This document shows, piece by piece, positions 46,232 through 59,678 of a DNA stretch of 64,000 nt. A program made the position numbers and the translations under genes. Below the pieces are notes generated by a model. It did not search any database. It had not been told where the DNA came from and worked only from the letters and a program-made list of their open reading frames with translations. The DNA is from Otis tarda (Eukaryota > Chordata > Aves > Otidiformes > Otididae). Location: the NCBI GenBank assembly GCA_026413225.1, contig CM048552.1, positions 135,731,053-135,795,052 on the forward strand, written 5' to 3'. Every line of letters begins with the position of its first letter. Positions within the stretch are counted from its first letter, which is position 1.

Positions 46232-48059
46232 GTATTGTTTTTTATTCTTTGTTCCCACTTCCGTTTTGTTTCTTCTCTTGCTCTACATAAAAGTGCAGAA
46301 AAGAGAAGAATGTTTGTAATCAAACATTTGATTTCACTTTGATTGCCACTTTCACTTCTGGAAGACTTGAGGTCATATTAAAAATATTTCTAAATAATGG
46401 CACTGTTTCTCTTTCTTCCCCTCAATTGAAATCTAAAGATAGTAGACTGACTGTAATACAAAGCTGTCTATCTTTCAATATTACCTGATCTAGCAGAAAA
46501 AAAGAAAATATTTTTTTTTATTTAATGCTTTGATACATGCCTTGCTTAAATGGATGACTGCAAAAGAGTTTTATTTTTCTTGTGTAGAATTTTGACACAG
46601 TCTCTTCCCAGTTCTGCTTGGTCAGGTATAATGTATAAGGGAACTAAAATTAAGAGTTTGGTTATGAAAATCAAATAAAAGACTCAGTATTACTGTAAAA
46701 TAACTTGGTTTCTTCTGGTGAAATCAGAAACCTTTTGAGAAGAAAGAAAAAAAATAAGCATTGCCTCTCTTCAAAGATACTTTTTTTCTGAGAATCACCA
46801 TCCAGCAGCCCATGCTTGCTGGTCACAGTGCCGTAATGCAGCAGAGATCTTGAAGTTCCCTGGACCCTTCAATTTGAACAAATGGCTATGCCTGCCTCTA
46901 CCCATCCCCTAGCCTTAGCTCACACTTTTTCATGAAAAAAAAATGGCATGAGTTTTCATGTAATATAGAATCATTTCTATAGAATCACTTTCTTTCCCAT
47001 CCTGCTTGGAAAATGGGCTGTTCTACTTGGATGAGTCACACAATTCAATGCTGTGAAGAGGTTCCAATGGCACTGAGTCCTCATCCTCAAGTTTGAAGCT
47101 CTCATCCTACTTTTTAGGTTTGTCTGCTTTTCCCCACTTCTGAGCTTTGCCAATATTTCATCTGCTTGAAAAAGTCATCTTTGTATTCAAGACCTCTACA
47201 TTGCCAGGACTGGCACACTAACTGAGGCTAATTTAACTGAGGTCTGTGCTATTTTTAAGAATGAAAGGCGACAACAGCTTGCTTTGCTAGTAGGATGCTA
47301 GTCTTCTTTTTCCACTTCCTCTGGGAACTCTTTCCTTGAGATTTCAGGTATCTTCTAACCTATGTCACCATTCCTTCCCTGTCTCTGCTTGCTCAACGGG
47401 GCTTTGACACATTTCAGGCAAAGTCCAGTTCTTTGAGAACTGCCTAAACTCTGCACCTTTGTTTTCCTTTGAAACATTGAAATAGCTTGAAAGCTATTCC
47501 TGTATGTCTGATGGGTTTTTGGTTGATGGGTTTCATCATTCTGTTTCTTTGCCATTTGTAAAACAGAAATGTCCCCAGCTGAAAAATACTATCAATATTA
47601 CTCTTATGACAACTGTCATCTATGGTAATGTGACTTTCTCATTTGACCTAGCACAGCTGTTTGGCATTCCTGTTGTTAAAGGCACACTGAATTTAACATA
47701 ATTGTAAGACATTTGCTCTTTCTTCACACAACTCCAGATGCCCATCCCTTATAATAAGATCTTTACTACACTCTGATGAGACATTCTGGATATTCAGACC
47801 ATTCTTAATTTAAAGACTCCGTCTTAAATAAAATCTTCCATGATAAAATATTACAGATAAAACCTTTGAAGTTAAAACTGAAAAATGATACAAAATCTTA
47901 AAAAGAATGTTAACTATGAACACTGGCTACAAATATTAACCAAGCTGTAAACTAAAAGTGCTCACATACTCTGTGAACTGTTCTACAAGGATACCTGAGA
48001 GTGCTGGACTTTTGGGAACAGCACCTCTGAGCTAAGAGCAGCAGATTCACTTGGGCTGT
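46232..48059. other. Intergenic stretch between the LTR and a CR1 fragment
   Basis: About 1.8 kb of AT-rich sequence with no recognised repeat and no supported exon. I see nothing notable beyond short A and T runs. Confidence 0.6.
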
Positions 48060-48450
48060 GTACTGGGGTCCTGTACAGAGACAAAGACCTGTATCTGGGG
48101 TGGAATAACCCCAGGTACCAGTACAGGCCAGGGGACAGCATACTGAGACCCACTCCGGGGTGCTGTGCTCAGCTTTGAACTCCCTGGTACAAGAAAGACA
48201 CTGGCACGCTGGGGTGCATCCAGCACAGAGCCACCAGGATGGTTCGAGGGACGGCACAGATGGTGGAAGGGGAGAGGCTGAGAGAACTGGCCTGGTTCAG
48301 CCTGAGAGAGGAAAAGCTACTTCACCTTGAGGTGGTCCAACACTGAAACAGATTGCCCTGAGAGGCTGTGAAATCTGCATCCTTGGAGATACTAAAAAAT
48401 CAGCTGGTCCCAGAGCAACTTGACCTTCCAATCGAAGTGATGCTGTAACT
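48060..48450 (+). mobile_element. CR1 LINE fragment with internal deletions
   Basis: The segment GGTGGAATAACCCCAGGTAC matches an upstream part of CR1 ORF2. It then jumps to ACTGAGACCCACTCCGGGGT and CTGGTACAAGAAAGACACTG, which matches the copy at 33,920-33,975 almost word for word. A second jump occurs at 48,305 (CTGAGAGAG followed by GAAAAGCTACTTCACC), which skips about 150 bases present at about 34,070-34,215 in the related copy. The 3' UTR piece is short and no tail is clear. The left edge is uncertain. Confidence 0.85.
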
Positions 48451-51400
48451 CTGTCTCTCAGATATCACAGGAGTAAGGCCCTATGGCTGAGCTCTCATGT
48501 TGCTCTCCTTCATGGGGTTCAGGAGGCATAATTCCTGTTAGTCTGTAGCATAAGTATTTCTGCTGACGACCTCATGTAACTGAGAAAGAACCTCCTGTGA
48601 CATCTGTTGCTTCTTATGAACATTGCTTTCAACACTGGAATTCTGTGCCTCATTTTTTTACAGTAGAAAATTATACTGATTGTTGCTTTTGCCTGTCTTT
48701 TCTGTCTTTTATTCTACTGCAAGTCTCCAGTGTTTCCAAAAGAAATATAGAAAAGTGTAAAAATCCATTGGTCAGCTAAATTAAATAGTGTTGTCCATTC
48801 AATAATACCGCCATGCTTAGAAACATGGATCTCAATTGCACCTCTTCAAAACTTTCCATTAAGTTAAATTTTCACTCTTCAGTTCTTTACACTAAGTGAA
48901 CTTACTTCTGAGATACTTAATATGGATTCCACAACTTTTTAATAGCGGTGTTATTTTGTTGGGTATTTTTCCTGTTTTGTTTAGTTTGGATTTTTTAAGA
49001 GAGGAAGATCAGGATAAAATTTAGGAAAAATCAGATGTCCTTAGGGACTAGAAGTATTAGAAGCAGGATAAATGTGCGGTGTCAACAGATAATGGTAACA
49101 ACCTTAACTGCCTGCACTAATCAATGCCAGAATGATTAGGAGTTACTGATATGCTGATACTGAAAAATGTAAATGAGATTATATTATGCACACACTATGA
49201 TGACAATCAATGGCCTGATTAAGTAGATTCTGAAGAATCTCCTATATCAAAAATTTCAAAGAGCTTGTTGAATTTAGCTAAAGAAAACCAGAGGGAACCT
49301 GGCTCTATCTGAAGTAGAAAGATGGTATCAGAGGTTGAAGAGAACTGCTTAAAAAGCCCTAGCTGCAAAAAAAAAAAGATTACTATTATTTTAATCCGGA
49401 AATAAAAATGAAGTTTCTAGCTATGGAAGGAGAGAGGTTGCAGAACAGCTATCCAGGAGGAGGAGGTACAAAATCTGTGTGAATATCAATATAGCATGTA
49501 AAAAGGGATTTGTTGTGGTTTTTAACTCTATAAAATTACTTTAAAAATGAATTTAAAAAATTAATTGTAAAAATCAGGGAAGGTCTTAAGTCAAGCACTC
49601 AAAAGTTAAGATATTTCCAAATTAAACTTGCCTGCCTTGGCAAAATTTATATTGCCCTTTCCCATCTGCATGGTTTCTTCAGAACTCTTGCATTCAATGT
49701 GCAGGCACCAGGATGGCGTATGAAAGCAGGGCATGTAGAAAGAAAAGACAGACGAAGAAGGTAGTAACCAGATACAGCTGTACATAATGGGATTCTACTC
49801 TTTTCTCTGTCAAAGAAATTCGACATGTTGCTGTCTCTAGGATGGCTCTCTATACTTCACTGTTATTTCCTTATGTAAAAATCTCAGTTCCAACTCTTCA
49901 ACAGTTTCCATTAAGTGAAATGAGCAAATGGTGAAATCTAAAGAGGCAAGTGGTAGGCACTGTTTTAAATTAAAGGAACAATTATCCACACACAAAGGAA
50001 TTGGCCTTAATAAATTAAGGATGTTGAAATAATATCTATTTTTCAATATTTTTTCCATACAGGTTTCTTCTAAATTTGAAAAGGGGATTTAGGGTTGTTT
50101 TTTTTTTTTTTAGGATCTGTTTTACTTCCTGATCTTCATACTAGAACCACCACTATGTTCTGATTGTCTATTTGCAGGAGATCTCATAAAACTACTTGAA
50201 AGAATTAAAATTCATTTCATTTTAGGTTTGCAGCCTCTCTCTTTTCTGTTTGCAAAGGTATAATTCCAAAGGACACTGTTACGCTCAGCTGCCAGCCAAA
50301 ACTGAACTCATGCTAGGTGCAGAAGTGTTTGCAGGAGCAAGCCTTACAGTAACTCTTGTATCATAATGATCCAGATGGAGCAAGATTGATGGGGTCTGGT
50401 CCTAGAAATGTTGCCACAGGTTGGAAGAATTTGATAACTTTAAAATATCTTTAACATTTCTAGATAAATTATTAAAAAAGAAACAAACAAGCTAATGTTT
50501 GCTCTTCAGGTTGCTCCTACAACATTTTGTGCTTTTATTCCGCAGCACCACAAGAAGGGACATAAGTTAATTAACAACTGTTTTACTGAAGTCCCACTGA
50601 CATCACTGATGATGCACGTTCAAAGTAAAGAGTGAATGCGTCTGGATTGCTTTTGATGTAGTTCTTTTCTGAAGTGCTGGCAGAGATTTTAAATCCATCA
50701 AAATGTACTTTGCTCTTTGTCAACAAACTCAACAGCTTTTAAAAAAAAGTTTAACCTTTAGGTAGATACCATACTTGGCCAATTTGAACTGAGAAAGAGA
50801 TTTAACAGAAGCTGTAAATATGCAAGGTGAGTAGTTTCATGAAAATTGATGTGCATCCTAAACAATAAATGTAAACAAACAGCTGTTACAATCCCATAAA
50901 ATGGTCCATGAGATTGTGAGATTCATTTGTACAAAATCTCAGCCTTTGAATCAGAATGTAAGAACTATGCAAAGGTTTTGTGAACCTCTGCCAAATTATC
51001 AACATATGTTCTAAGAAAAAACATGGCATTTGCCTGACAAAAGGAAAATAGTCTTGATTTCCCATTTAAAACGATGACATTACTCCTGAAATAATGTTTC
51101 ATGTTCTCTATTTGCCTTTTTTTCCAACTATTTATTACTGGTATTATTTACTAATACTGATCCACAATTTACTTGATCTGGGATTTGAAAATATAAGAAG
51201 AGCTGTAGTTAGGAATCCTGCCCACTCATATCCTGCCCATATTTTGCAAAACACAACTGATGTAATTTCTATACAACTATTAATGAGGATTCAGAAGTAT
51301 CTATTGTTAAACTGTGAACGATTATGAAGTGCTGTTAATTATTCTTATTTAAGTTTGATGCTAAATAAAATGTTGAGATTTATACAGAACATAAACATTC

Positions 51401-54400
51401 CCTTTCAGGCTACCAAAGCCCATTGCTTATCTTCAGCACTGACAGTACACGGTGCTTAGGGAGGCAGTGTGTTGTATGTGTACAGGGAGCTCTGGCAGAC
51501 AGTGCTGGAGCTCACTCCGAGAGACTGAGGAGGCTGGTACATCCCGACTCGAATGAGCATAGGCATGACAGCGACAAAATAAAGTCAACATCAAGTTGTG
51601 GAGTATTTTCAAAGTTATTCATCCATGCTTTCCTCTACTGGCCTGATCATGCTTTTCAGAAGGGCTAATGGGATACCACGACACAAAAGCAGGAAGGAAA
51701 ACACCATGAAAAAAGGATAGATGTTTAAAAAAAAAAAAAGCATAGAAAGCTTCGTACACCTTCTGAATAAATAAATTTCAATACCCTTGTAATTTCCCAG
51801 TTGAGTTCTTCCATTTGCTGGCATTAAACTGGCATGCAACTTTAAACACCTATAAGGCAAGCATGAACATTAGAGCTGGTTATCCTTTAATAATTAATCA
51901 GAGAGAATTGGGAATTTCCAAGATGTGAATACACTTACCTCTTTCTCATGCCTACTTTCAAGTGATCTGAGTAGCATCTAGTAGTGCCTACTTCTCTCCA
52001 GTTTGAAGGGAGTCCAGCATGACTAGCTCACATTTGCACATCTCTAATAGAAACATCTCCAGTTGCTTAAATGAATCCTAAATTTTGCTGTTTCACTAAC
52101 CGCATTCCACTAATTATCCAGTAAAATAAATTTATGAGATTAAAGAACCTCGAATGCAAGCAATATTCAGCACAGTAACTCAAAGTAAAACTTTCATATT
52201 ACTAGGAGTCCTGGAACTGTTTCTTACTGTTCGCTTCTACATTGAGCTGTAGCTGTGTTCTTAGGTGCTTTTGGTGGAATTTGTATTCTGGTCATTATTA
52301 AATTGGCAGAAAGATCAATCAAAAGCAACCAAATTCAGAATTACTCAGCATGAAAAATATGAAAAGTGAACACAAAATTTACGAAGTCATGGTAACTTTG
52401 ACAAAACTTTCCTAAAAATTCTCACAACATATTAAAACTTTGTAAGCAAAATATTAAGAAATGTGAGTACGAAGAAGGCAAACAATTAGACAAGGAAAAA
52501 GTCTAAAAAGCTGACATATGTGGTCTAACTGGCTAAATAACATCCTCAAACAGATACTGGAGATAGCCACACATCACTTGATTTGAATGAATTTCTTTCA
52601 GAGAAACAATGTGCCTCACGCCTTTTAAGGTACTTTGTTTACTCAAAGATGGGAGGCATCATAAATTCGCTGATGATCAGGTGTCACTAGCAAAAATGAA
52701 AAGCAGATAACCTTGACAAATACTGATTGATGTGAATTAAAATTCAAAACAGTACAGTAACAACTAGGGGGGCATCATCACTGAGACTGAGCTGGTTGTC
52801 GAGGCTCTCTATATTGTCAACAGGAAGAGAGAAAAAGGCACATCTAGGTGGTAATTTATCCCAGCCATCTTTGAGAGTGCCTCTGGAGATGCCTCTTTCT
52901 CTTCCTGCATTGACTGTAGATAGTGTTTAGGCAATTTATACCTGATACCCAACACTCAGACAACTAAAGTCAAGTAAGATGAATTCTACCCTGGAGATAG
53001 AAAAAAGGTCCACGTAACTTAGGAGTTCATCAGTTTTAATTGACTGAGAAGAAAGAATGGAGCATCCTAGTAATTCACAGAATGACTCTAAGCCACCAGT
53101 CCACTTGTGTCATGAAAGGCAAATGGGATCCTGTGACATGCCAGACAAGAAATTTTCCATAGATAAAGAAGTAATAATACCACTACATAAAGATGGGTCA
53201 GATCTCATTTGAAATTTGATATACAAGCATCAGTGACAGAAGAGAACTATTTAAATAAAAAAAAAAAAAAGTAGTATTATAACTAGTCTTTTACTAGGCT
53301 TTGGTTAGAAATTAAAAGTAGGTCCCTAAACCTTACATCAGTGATGTTCTGGAACACTCTTATACAAAGAAAGACCATCAAAATCCAGGTGCTTTTAAGA
53401 TGGGTCTCAGTGCTGCCTGACTGCATTGAGAGAATACAACTAGATTCAGTGAGAAGGCAGCGCCTTTCAACCCAAAGGTTCTATGGACCTAAGAGATATA
53501 AATGGTGCAAATTATTCTGCAAGGAAAAAGACTCCAAACGTATTCATGTTTAACTTCCAAAGTACAAATAAGGACATTGAGGAAGAATAATGTAATTTTA
53601 AATAAGATTTCTTTTCAACAAGCTTTGCAATGAAAGCTGCATTTTCCTGAATTTCAGAATAAGCAGAGAAGGAAAAAGAAAGCTTAAAAAATTACCAAAT
53701 TAAAAAGAAAATATAGACCACATTATCGTCAGATGTTGTTTAAATGAGTTGTCAGTGGGTAACTCAGTTAAACAAAATTGCTTCTTTTAATCATTTTTAC
53801 TCATACTGCTACAATTGTTATAGAAGCCTTCAAACCTATACTGACTGCATTGATGTATTGTTTTACATGCAAGACAAGCCTTTATGTAGAATCAGTTTTC
53901 TTTTTATCATCCAGTAGTTAATTTATTCCTTTATGTAGGGCTTTCATACAGCGAGAGAGGAGGAAAAAAAACATTCAATACTAAACGTTTTTAATATCAA
54001 TAAGACTGGCAGGAGACATTCAGTCAGGAGGAAGAACAGCAGCATTGGAAATGACTTTATAAAATCTGAAAAATGATTTAATTTGCAATCTTACCTCCAT
54101 ACCACAAGCAGAGCCATCTGGGCTGAGCAGACTGCCTCCACAGAGACGCTTCACTTGTCCAAGGCTCCTCATGACATTCTCTCAGTTTCGGTGGAGGTCT
54201 CCGAACCTTTCCACCAGATGCAACTTTCTCCTTCTGGAGGGCACACTGGCAGGAGTCTCCACAGAAGCATCTCCAAGGCAGAGGCTGGGTTTTTTTTTCC
54301 AGACACCGTGTGAAGTCCAGTCAGTGTACAAATGAAGCAGCTGAAAGGCATGTCCTCGTTTGTTCTGGTGAATCCTTCCTGACTGCTCAAGGAATGCATT

Positions 54401-57400
54401 GCTGCCTTGCCCTTGTAGTTCTTCCATGTATTTAAAGAAGATTTTCTTTTTAATATTCTGTTTCAATGACTTAAAGAGAAGATGCTGCAGTAAACATTTT
54501 CCTTTTTAGAAGGCAGGAACTACTTTTAAAAGCAAAACCCTGGGAAGCATCCTTAATGAGAAACATACCCAATATATCTCTTTTTAAGATATGGTTTTTA
54601 TGTGTAAAAAAAGTTAACAATGAAAGGAGAGAGGAATAAAATAGAAATAACAAGGTCTGGTGAAAAAAAAAGTGTAAAACAAGAAGAATTAAATATAATT
54701 ATCTGCACTGTATGAAAGAAAATTGAAATCACAGTTATAAGAAGCCGAAATTAGTATGATAAATAGCTAGTATTTAAGTGTCTAATCCAAGTAGTTTCCT
54801 GCGTAAGTAACTATGTTTCAGAGACATTATATTTGTTGAAATTGGACTAAGTTATAAGGCACATCTGGCTGCTTCAGGCAGTAAAGATTCAGCATTATGA
54901 AGGAGAAAGTCAGCTATACAATTAGCTGTACTACAGTTATGCCTGTAATTTATTTGCTTGTAGAACTGACCTGTAGCAGAAGCCCTAAAATAACTATTCA
55001 GTAAGGCTGGAAAGCTTTAAAGCCTTCCTCTGAAACATGCTGACTTTGGACTAGAACGAAAAGAGGGAGTACAAGCAGTTTTCTGCTCTTGCTGCAGAAA
55101 ACAGTTGAAGATAAGTTGAAGCAGTAAGCATGGGTTTATGTACTAGGAAAAGATTGGTGTTGGGGCTGTTCTTTCTGAAGTTTGTCAGTTCTTTGGGCTG
55201 TCCATGAAGATCCAAGAGGTATCAGGAATTGCAGAGAGGATGACAGGATGATCAGTCTCAGCAAAACTAGAGACCAGGAAGTTCTTCAGCCATCCATCAC
55301 CTCTGTATTGCTGACTCCAGAACAGACTAGATCCTCAGCTGCATCAGTGGGCATTTCACGGGCAATAGAAGAATCAAAGTAAGACTCAATCCTTTGGCGT
55401 CACTTTCAGCAAAACCAGTCCTGGCCATCTGGAAAATGGGACTCCCATGAGGCAGTGCTAAGATTGTGTCCTTCCATGGACACTGGAAGACTTCCTAATT
55501 TATATTAAAGAACTCAGCACTTCTAATGAAACCAAAGCCTGGAGCACTGGCTGAAGCCTTCAGGTTGTCACCATTAACATCTAAATACACCACTTTCAAA
55601 CCTATCCTACATACAAACTTACAGTTTAGCACATGAAAAAGAATGCTTTCAAGGATAAAGCTATTGATGGCATTTACTGTCACCCCATGCTGTCATTTTA
55701 AAGGCATACGCAATATGGAGGAATCTTGCAATATGCCACTAAAAAGGATTTATAAAACAACTTTTCTCTCTGAAAAGCAACTTGAAAAACACCGTAAAAA
55801 CCATTGTGTAACATCTCAGTGTCTCCTGTATCAAATCATGATATAAAAATGGTTTTTATATTTGTTGTTACCAGTTCTCTGCAAATTCTGTATCAGAGGC
55901 AACAATCTTCTTGTTGGACCGTTGCTTATAGTAAGAAACAACAATAATACTGTTTATTATTAAAAGCTTAATTCCATCTTTGTTGATACAAACTGCTGTA
56001 ATGGTAATTCACGGGTGGAATAGAGAATAGAGATTGGCCTTCAAGAAAGAAACATAACTTACCAGTAATTAGTCTTCTTTAGGATGCATGGTCTATAATA
56101 AATCTGTTCTGAGGGTACACCTACACCTTATCACTCCAGACTTCAGAGATTTTGCTTTTGCAGTAACCACGGAGAATGTATTCACACGGTTGTCATCACC
56201 TTTGGCACAATGGCATAAAAAACATAGCATCCTGTAAATCACTTTAATTCTTTCTTAGCCACAGAGACACTGTCTAAGAAATTGAAGGAAATCCTGCTAG
56301 TAGAGATGAGGATGTCTTCTTTCTTTGTTTGACTCTCAAATTTATATACATGTTTATTTATATTGTGTGACTTTATACAATTACCTGCCATAAATTATCT
56401 AGCAGAGATTCTTGTTGTCCCTCATGCAAACAGCACTTCTAGATTGACTCTACCAAGTGCTGTTGCAGCTCTTAAGCAAAGTCACCAGAGATGGCGCAGT
56501 GCCTGGGGAAAGAAAGGTAGATATATAACATAATATTGCAGTTTAGTAATTCAACAGTCTCACAGAAGCCGTATACTCAGTTGGAAGTAACAATTCCTAA
56601 GCAAATACTGAAACACCACCCATCCATCTAGATAAGCGCTGGATCTATCAGAGATATACACAGTCTGTATGTTTTGAGAAAGTCTGGACTACAAATATAA
56701 AGGGAGCTCTTTTGCTATTAGAGATACAAAATAAGGCACGTTTCTTAGAAGCATAAAGGAATGTGAAGGAAAACATAAATAAATCAAAGTGACGTTAAGA
56801 CACCACTTTCAGCAAGAATGATGGTTGCATCTTAAAAGATTGTCTAGATTTGAAGAATAAGGTCAAAGAAGGAACCACAGGAGTATGAATGTCTCTTTTT
56901 TTTCTAACAGAAGATGACAACAAAGCAAGCCACCTTTTTTGGAGAAGGAGAATCCATGAGAATGTGGAATACCAAATTCAAATTCCTGTAACTCACTTGC
57001 CTGGTGGAGGGAAAGGTCTCAATAATCTTAAAGCTCAAGGCTGAGACGGATGTTAAATTGAATTGAACTGAATTGAAAGGAAGTTACGGCAAAGGACCAG
57101 ATAGCTTCAGTTTGAGCAGGTAACTCAGAACAGTCTGAACTGACAGGAAAGGGAGCAAGACCAACAAGCACATCAACCCAAAAGCCTAACCTAGGTAATA
57201 ACATGCATTCCCTTCCATTACCTATAAGGCTGTCTCTGACAAGAGAGAAATAGGAGTGCTGAAAGAGCAAGCCTTCCTGCATCTGCAGCATGGAGAAAAG
57301 CATTTCAAGACAGAGGTGAGTCAATCAGCCCACATTCTGCAGTAATAGGTACAGGAGTAGCAGCAGAAGTCTCTTTGAGAAAAGAAAGAGGACTTGATAT

Positions 57401-58592
57401 TAAAATTCTGCCCCACCACTGCAGTGGGCATCCTTTGTCCTGCTTTACCTTGACTGAAACTGGGAACACAGGGCTTGGAGGATATGCTTTAAGTATATTA
57501 TGAGGGAATTGTCCAGGAGGCAGCCTGATCACCGAACTACTCTTATGAAAGTGTTGAAGACACATTAACAAGTGTTCAAGAAAGAGTGAAATTAGTGTTG
57601 TGGGTCACAAACTGATCTATATCAACTGATAAATCAGTGTACTCCTGATAGATGAGTAGAGCTCAGATAGACTTTTTGAGAAAGTTGGGGAGGACCTGGT
57701 AGATCATCTCCTAATAAATTAGTCTAGTTCTCTGTGATCCTCTGCAAAGGGCTAATCATATTCTGGAAGAGAGAAAGAAAACCCACGCACATCCTTTTCA
57801 CTTTAATATTTAAAAAAGGACAGTTGAGTGTTGAAGTCCTCACTTGAGTGAACACCTTCAGATATGATGGAAAGCTTTGAATGCAGTTCAGATGAAGTAG
57901 AACTCCATGATTACTGAAGCGAAGCTTCCAAGGCCTTCCACCAGTCCCTGTTTGATCCTATTGCCTGAATGGAGAATCAAACCCAGAAGGAACACATCTA
58001 ATGCTACATCTCAGAAAAATGGAGAAAACTTAAGTGTCTTTCTCCAATGGAAATTGCCTTGATGCTGCCACCACAAGAGAAAGCTCTCATACTTCAAGGA
58101 ACAGCAGTGCTGTTAGGGACTTTGTCTATGCAGTAATCCTTCGGTCACTTACATAGAGAGGTCCTGCCTTCATATTATCATGATGGAAGGTTTAGGGGGA
58201 AGTGCCTCCTCAAGGAAAAGTCTTAGGACAACCATTTCTGGTTGTGTCAGAATGAAATATTCTCCTGGTGCCAAGGATGGTGGTAAGCATTCCAACTTGG
58301 CCAATATTAGCATTTTGTAGTTTTGGCCTCCCAGATGAGAGGAGACTCTTGTGGCTTCTTAGACTACTGTGTAAGCTCCTGATGCACTCTCATTCCACCT
58401 TTAAAAGGGATCACACAGGAGCATGCCTTATTCTGAGGCAATAAAGGCATCTTATATACAGGTGACAAGCTATAATTCAAGTCTCACTGATCAGACAAGG
58501 CGAAATGGTAATTGAAGATTAAATGAACAAGAAATAACTTAATTGGCCAGTGTAAAAATCTGAAATAGTTCTAGGTAACATCTATCAAATTG
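48451..58592. other. Intergenic stretch between a CR1 fragment and the long LTR
   Basis: Ten kilobases without a recognised repeat family or a supported gene. Points of note are a CpG-containing patch with an AATAAA at 51,440-51,600, a GC-richer segment with an open minus-strand frame ending at a splice-donor-like site at 54,090-54,310, and an AATTGAA simple repeat at about 57,052-57,078. Possible diverged repeats from 56 to 58.5 kb could not be assigned. Confidence 0.55.
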
Positions 58593-59678
58593 TATTGAGT
58601 CTGCGTAGCGGGAGGCTACAGTGGCAGCTTCTGCTAGAAGCCGCTAGAAGTTTCCCTTTTGTCTGGTGGACCTGCCTGGCTCCAGGGCATACCCATGGCT
58701 GGCCAGGGCTGAGCCAGTCAGTGACAGTAATAGTGGCCTTGTGATAATGTATTTAAAGAGGAGAAAATAAAGCAGAAGTGCGGGCAGACAGGGGTAGGTG
58801 CGGGTCTCACCCTTGGGCCTCCCACTGGGCAGCTGTCTGGGCCCAGCTCAGCCCAGCCCGGCCTGGCCTGGCTGAGAGAAGAGAATAGATGAGAGAAGAG
58901 ATTATGTGAGAGAACATGGGAGGTGTCTGCCTGAGCCGATTGTGAAGAATTTCTTGTGAGATGAACAGCTGCAGATGCCAAGGTCAGTGAAGGAGAGGGA
59001 GAAGGTGCTCCAGGCCCTGGAGCAGAGCATGGTGCAGCCCATGGTGCAGCCCATGGTGAAGCAGGCTGTCCCCCTGCAGCCCATGGAGGTCCATGGAGGA
59101 GGACTCCACGTCGGGGCAGGTGGATGCCTGAAGGAGGCTGTGGCCCATGGAGTGCCCACGCTGGGGCAGCCATTCCTGAGGGACTGCACCCTGTGGAAAA
59201 GGACACCACAGTGGAGCAGTTTGTGGAGGACTGTCTCCTGTGGGGGGAACCCCACGCTGGAGCAGGGGAAGCATGTGAGGAGTTCTTCCCTTGAGGAAGG
59301 AGCAGCAGAAAAAACATGCGAGGAACTGACCGCAACTCCCATTCCCTATTCCCACTGTGCCACGGGAAGGAAGAGGTGGAGACAGTTGGGAATTAAGTTA
59401 AGCCTGGGAAGATGGGAGGGGTGGGGGGAATGTGTTCTTAAGATCTGTTTTTCTCTCTCAGTATCCAGCTTTGTGTTTATTGTTAATAAACTGAATTTGT
59501 TTTCTCCAAGTCAAGTCTGTTTTGCCTAATGGTAACCGTTGAATGACCTCTCCCTGTCCTTATTTCAGCTCTCTAGCCTTTTGTTATATTATCTCTCCTC
59601 CATTCCCTCAGAGGGTGGGGAGGATGAATGATCAACTGAGTAGTGTTTGGTCCCGAGTGGGGGCTAAACTACCACACA
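58593..59678 (+). mobile_element. Long avian ERV-type LTR (solo), about 1.1 kb
   Basis: I recognise this as a copy of a common long avian LTR. Its order is a start near TATTGAGTCTGCGTAGCGGG, then GGCTGGCCAGGGCTGAGCCA, a TATTTAAAG box near 58,750-58,758, and a repeated block with CCCACGCTGGRGCAG units (59,155 and 59,251). After these come an AATAAA signal at 59,485-59,490, TTTTCTCCAAGTCAAGTCTG and GACCTCTCCCTGTCCTTAT, and an end at ACCACACA. The 5' terminal TG appears mutated to TA and I cannot find a clean target duplication, so the edges may be off by several bases. No gag, pol or env sequence flanks it. Class (ERVL versus other) is uncertain. Confidence 0.8.
59029..59062 (+). repeat. 12-bp tandem repeat within the LTR
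   Basis: ATGGTGCAGCCC occurs at 59,029-59,040 and 59,041-59,052, followed by a partial third unit ATGGTGAAGC. It sits in the GC-rich middle of the long LTR and encodes the repeated MVQP units of an incidental open frame. Confidence 0.9.
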
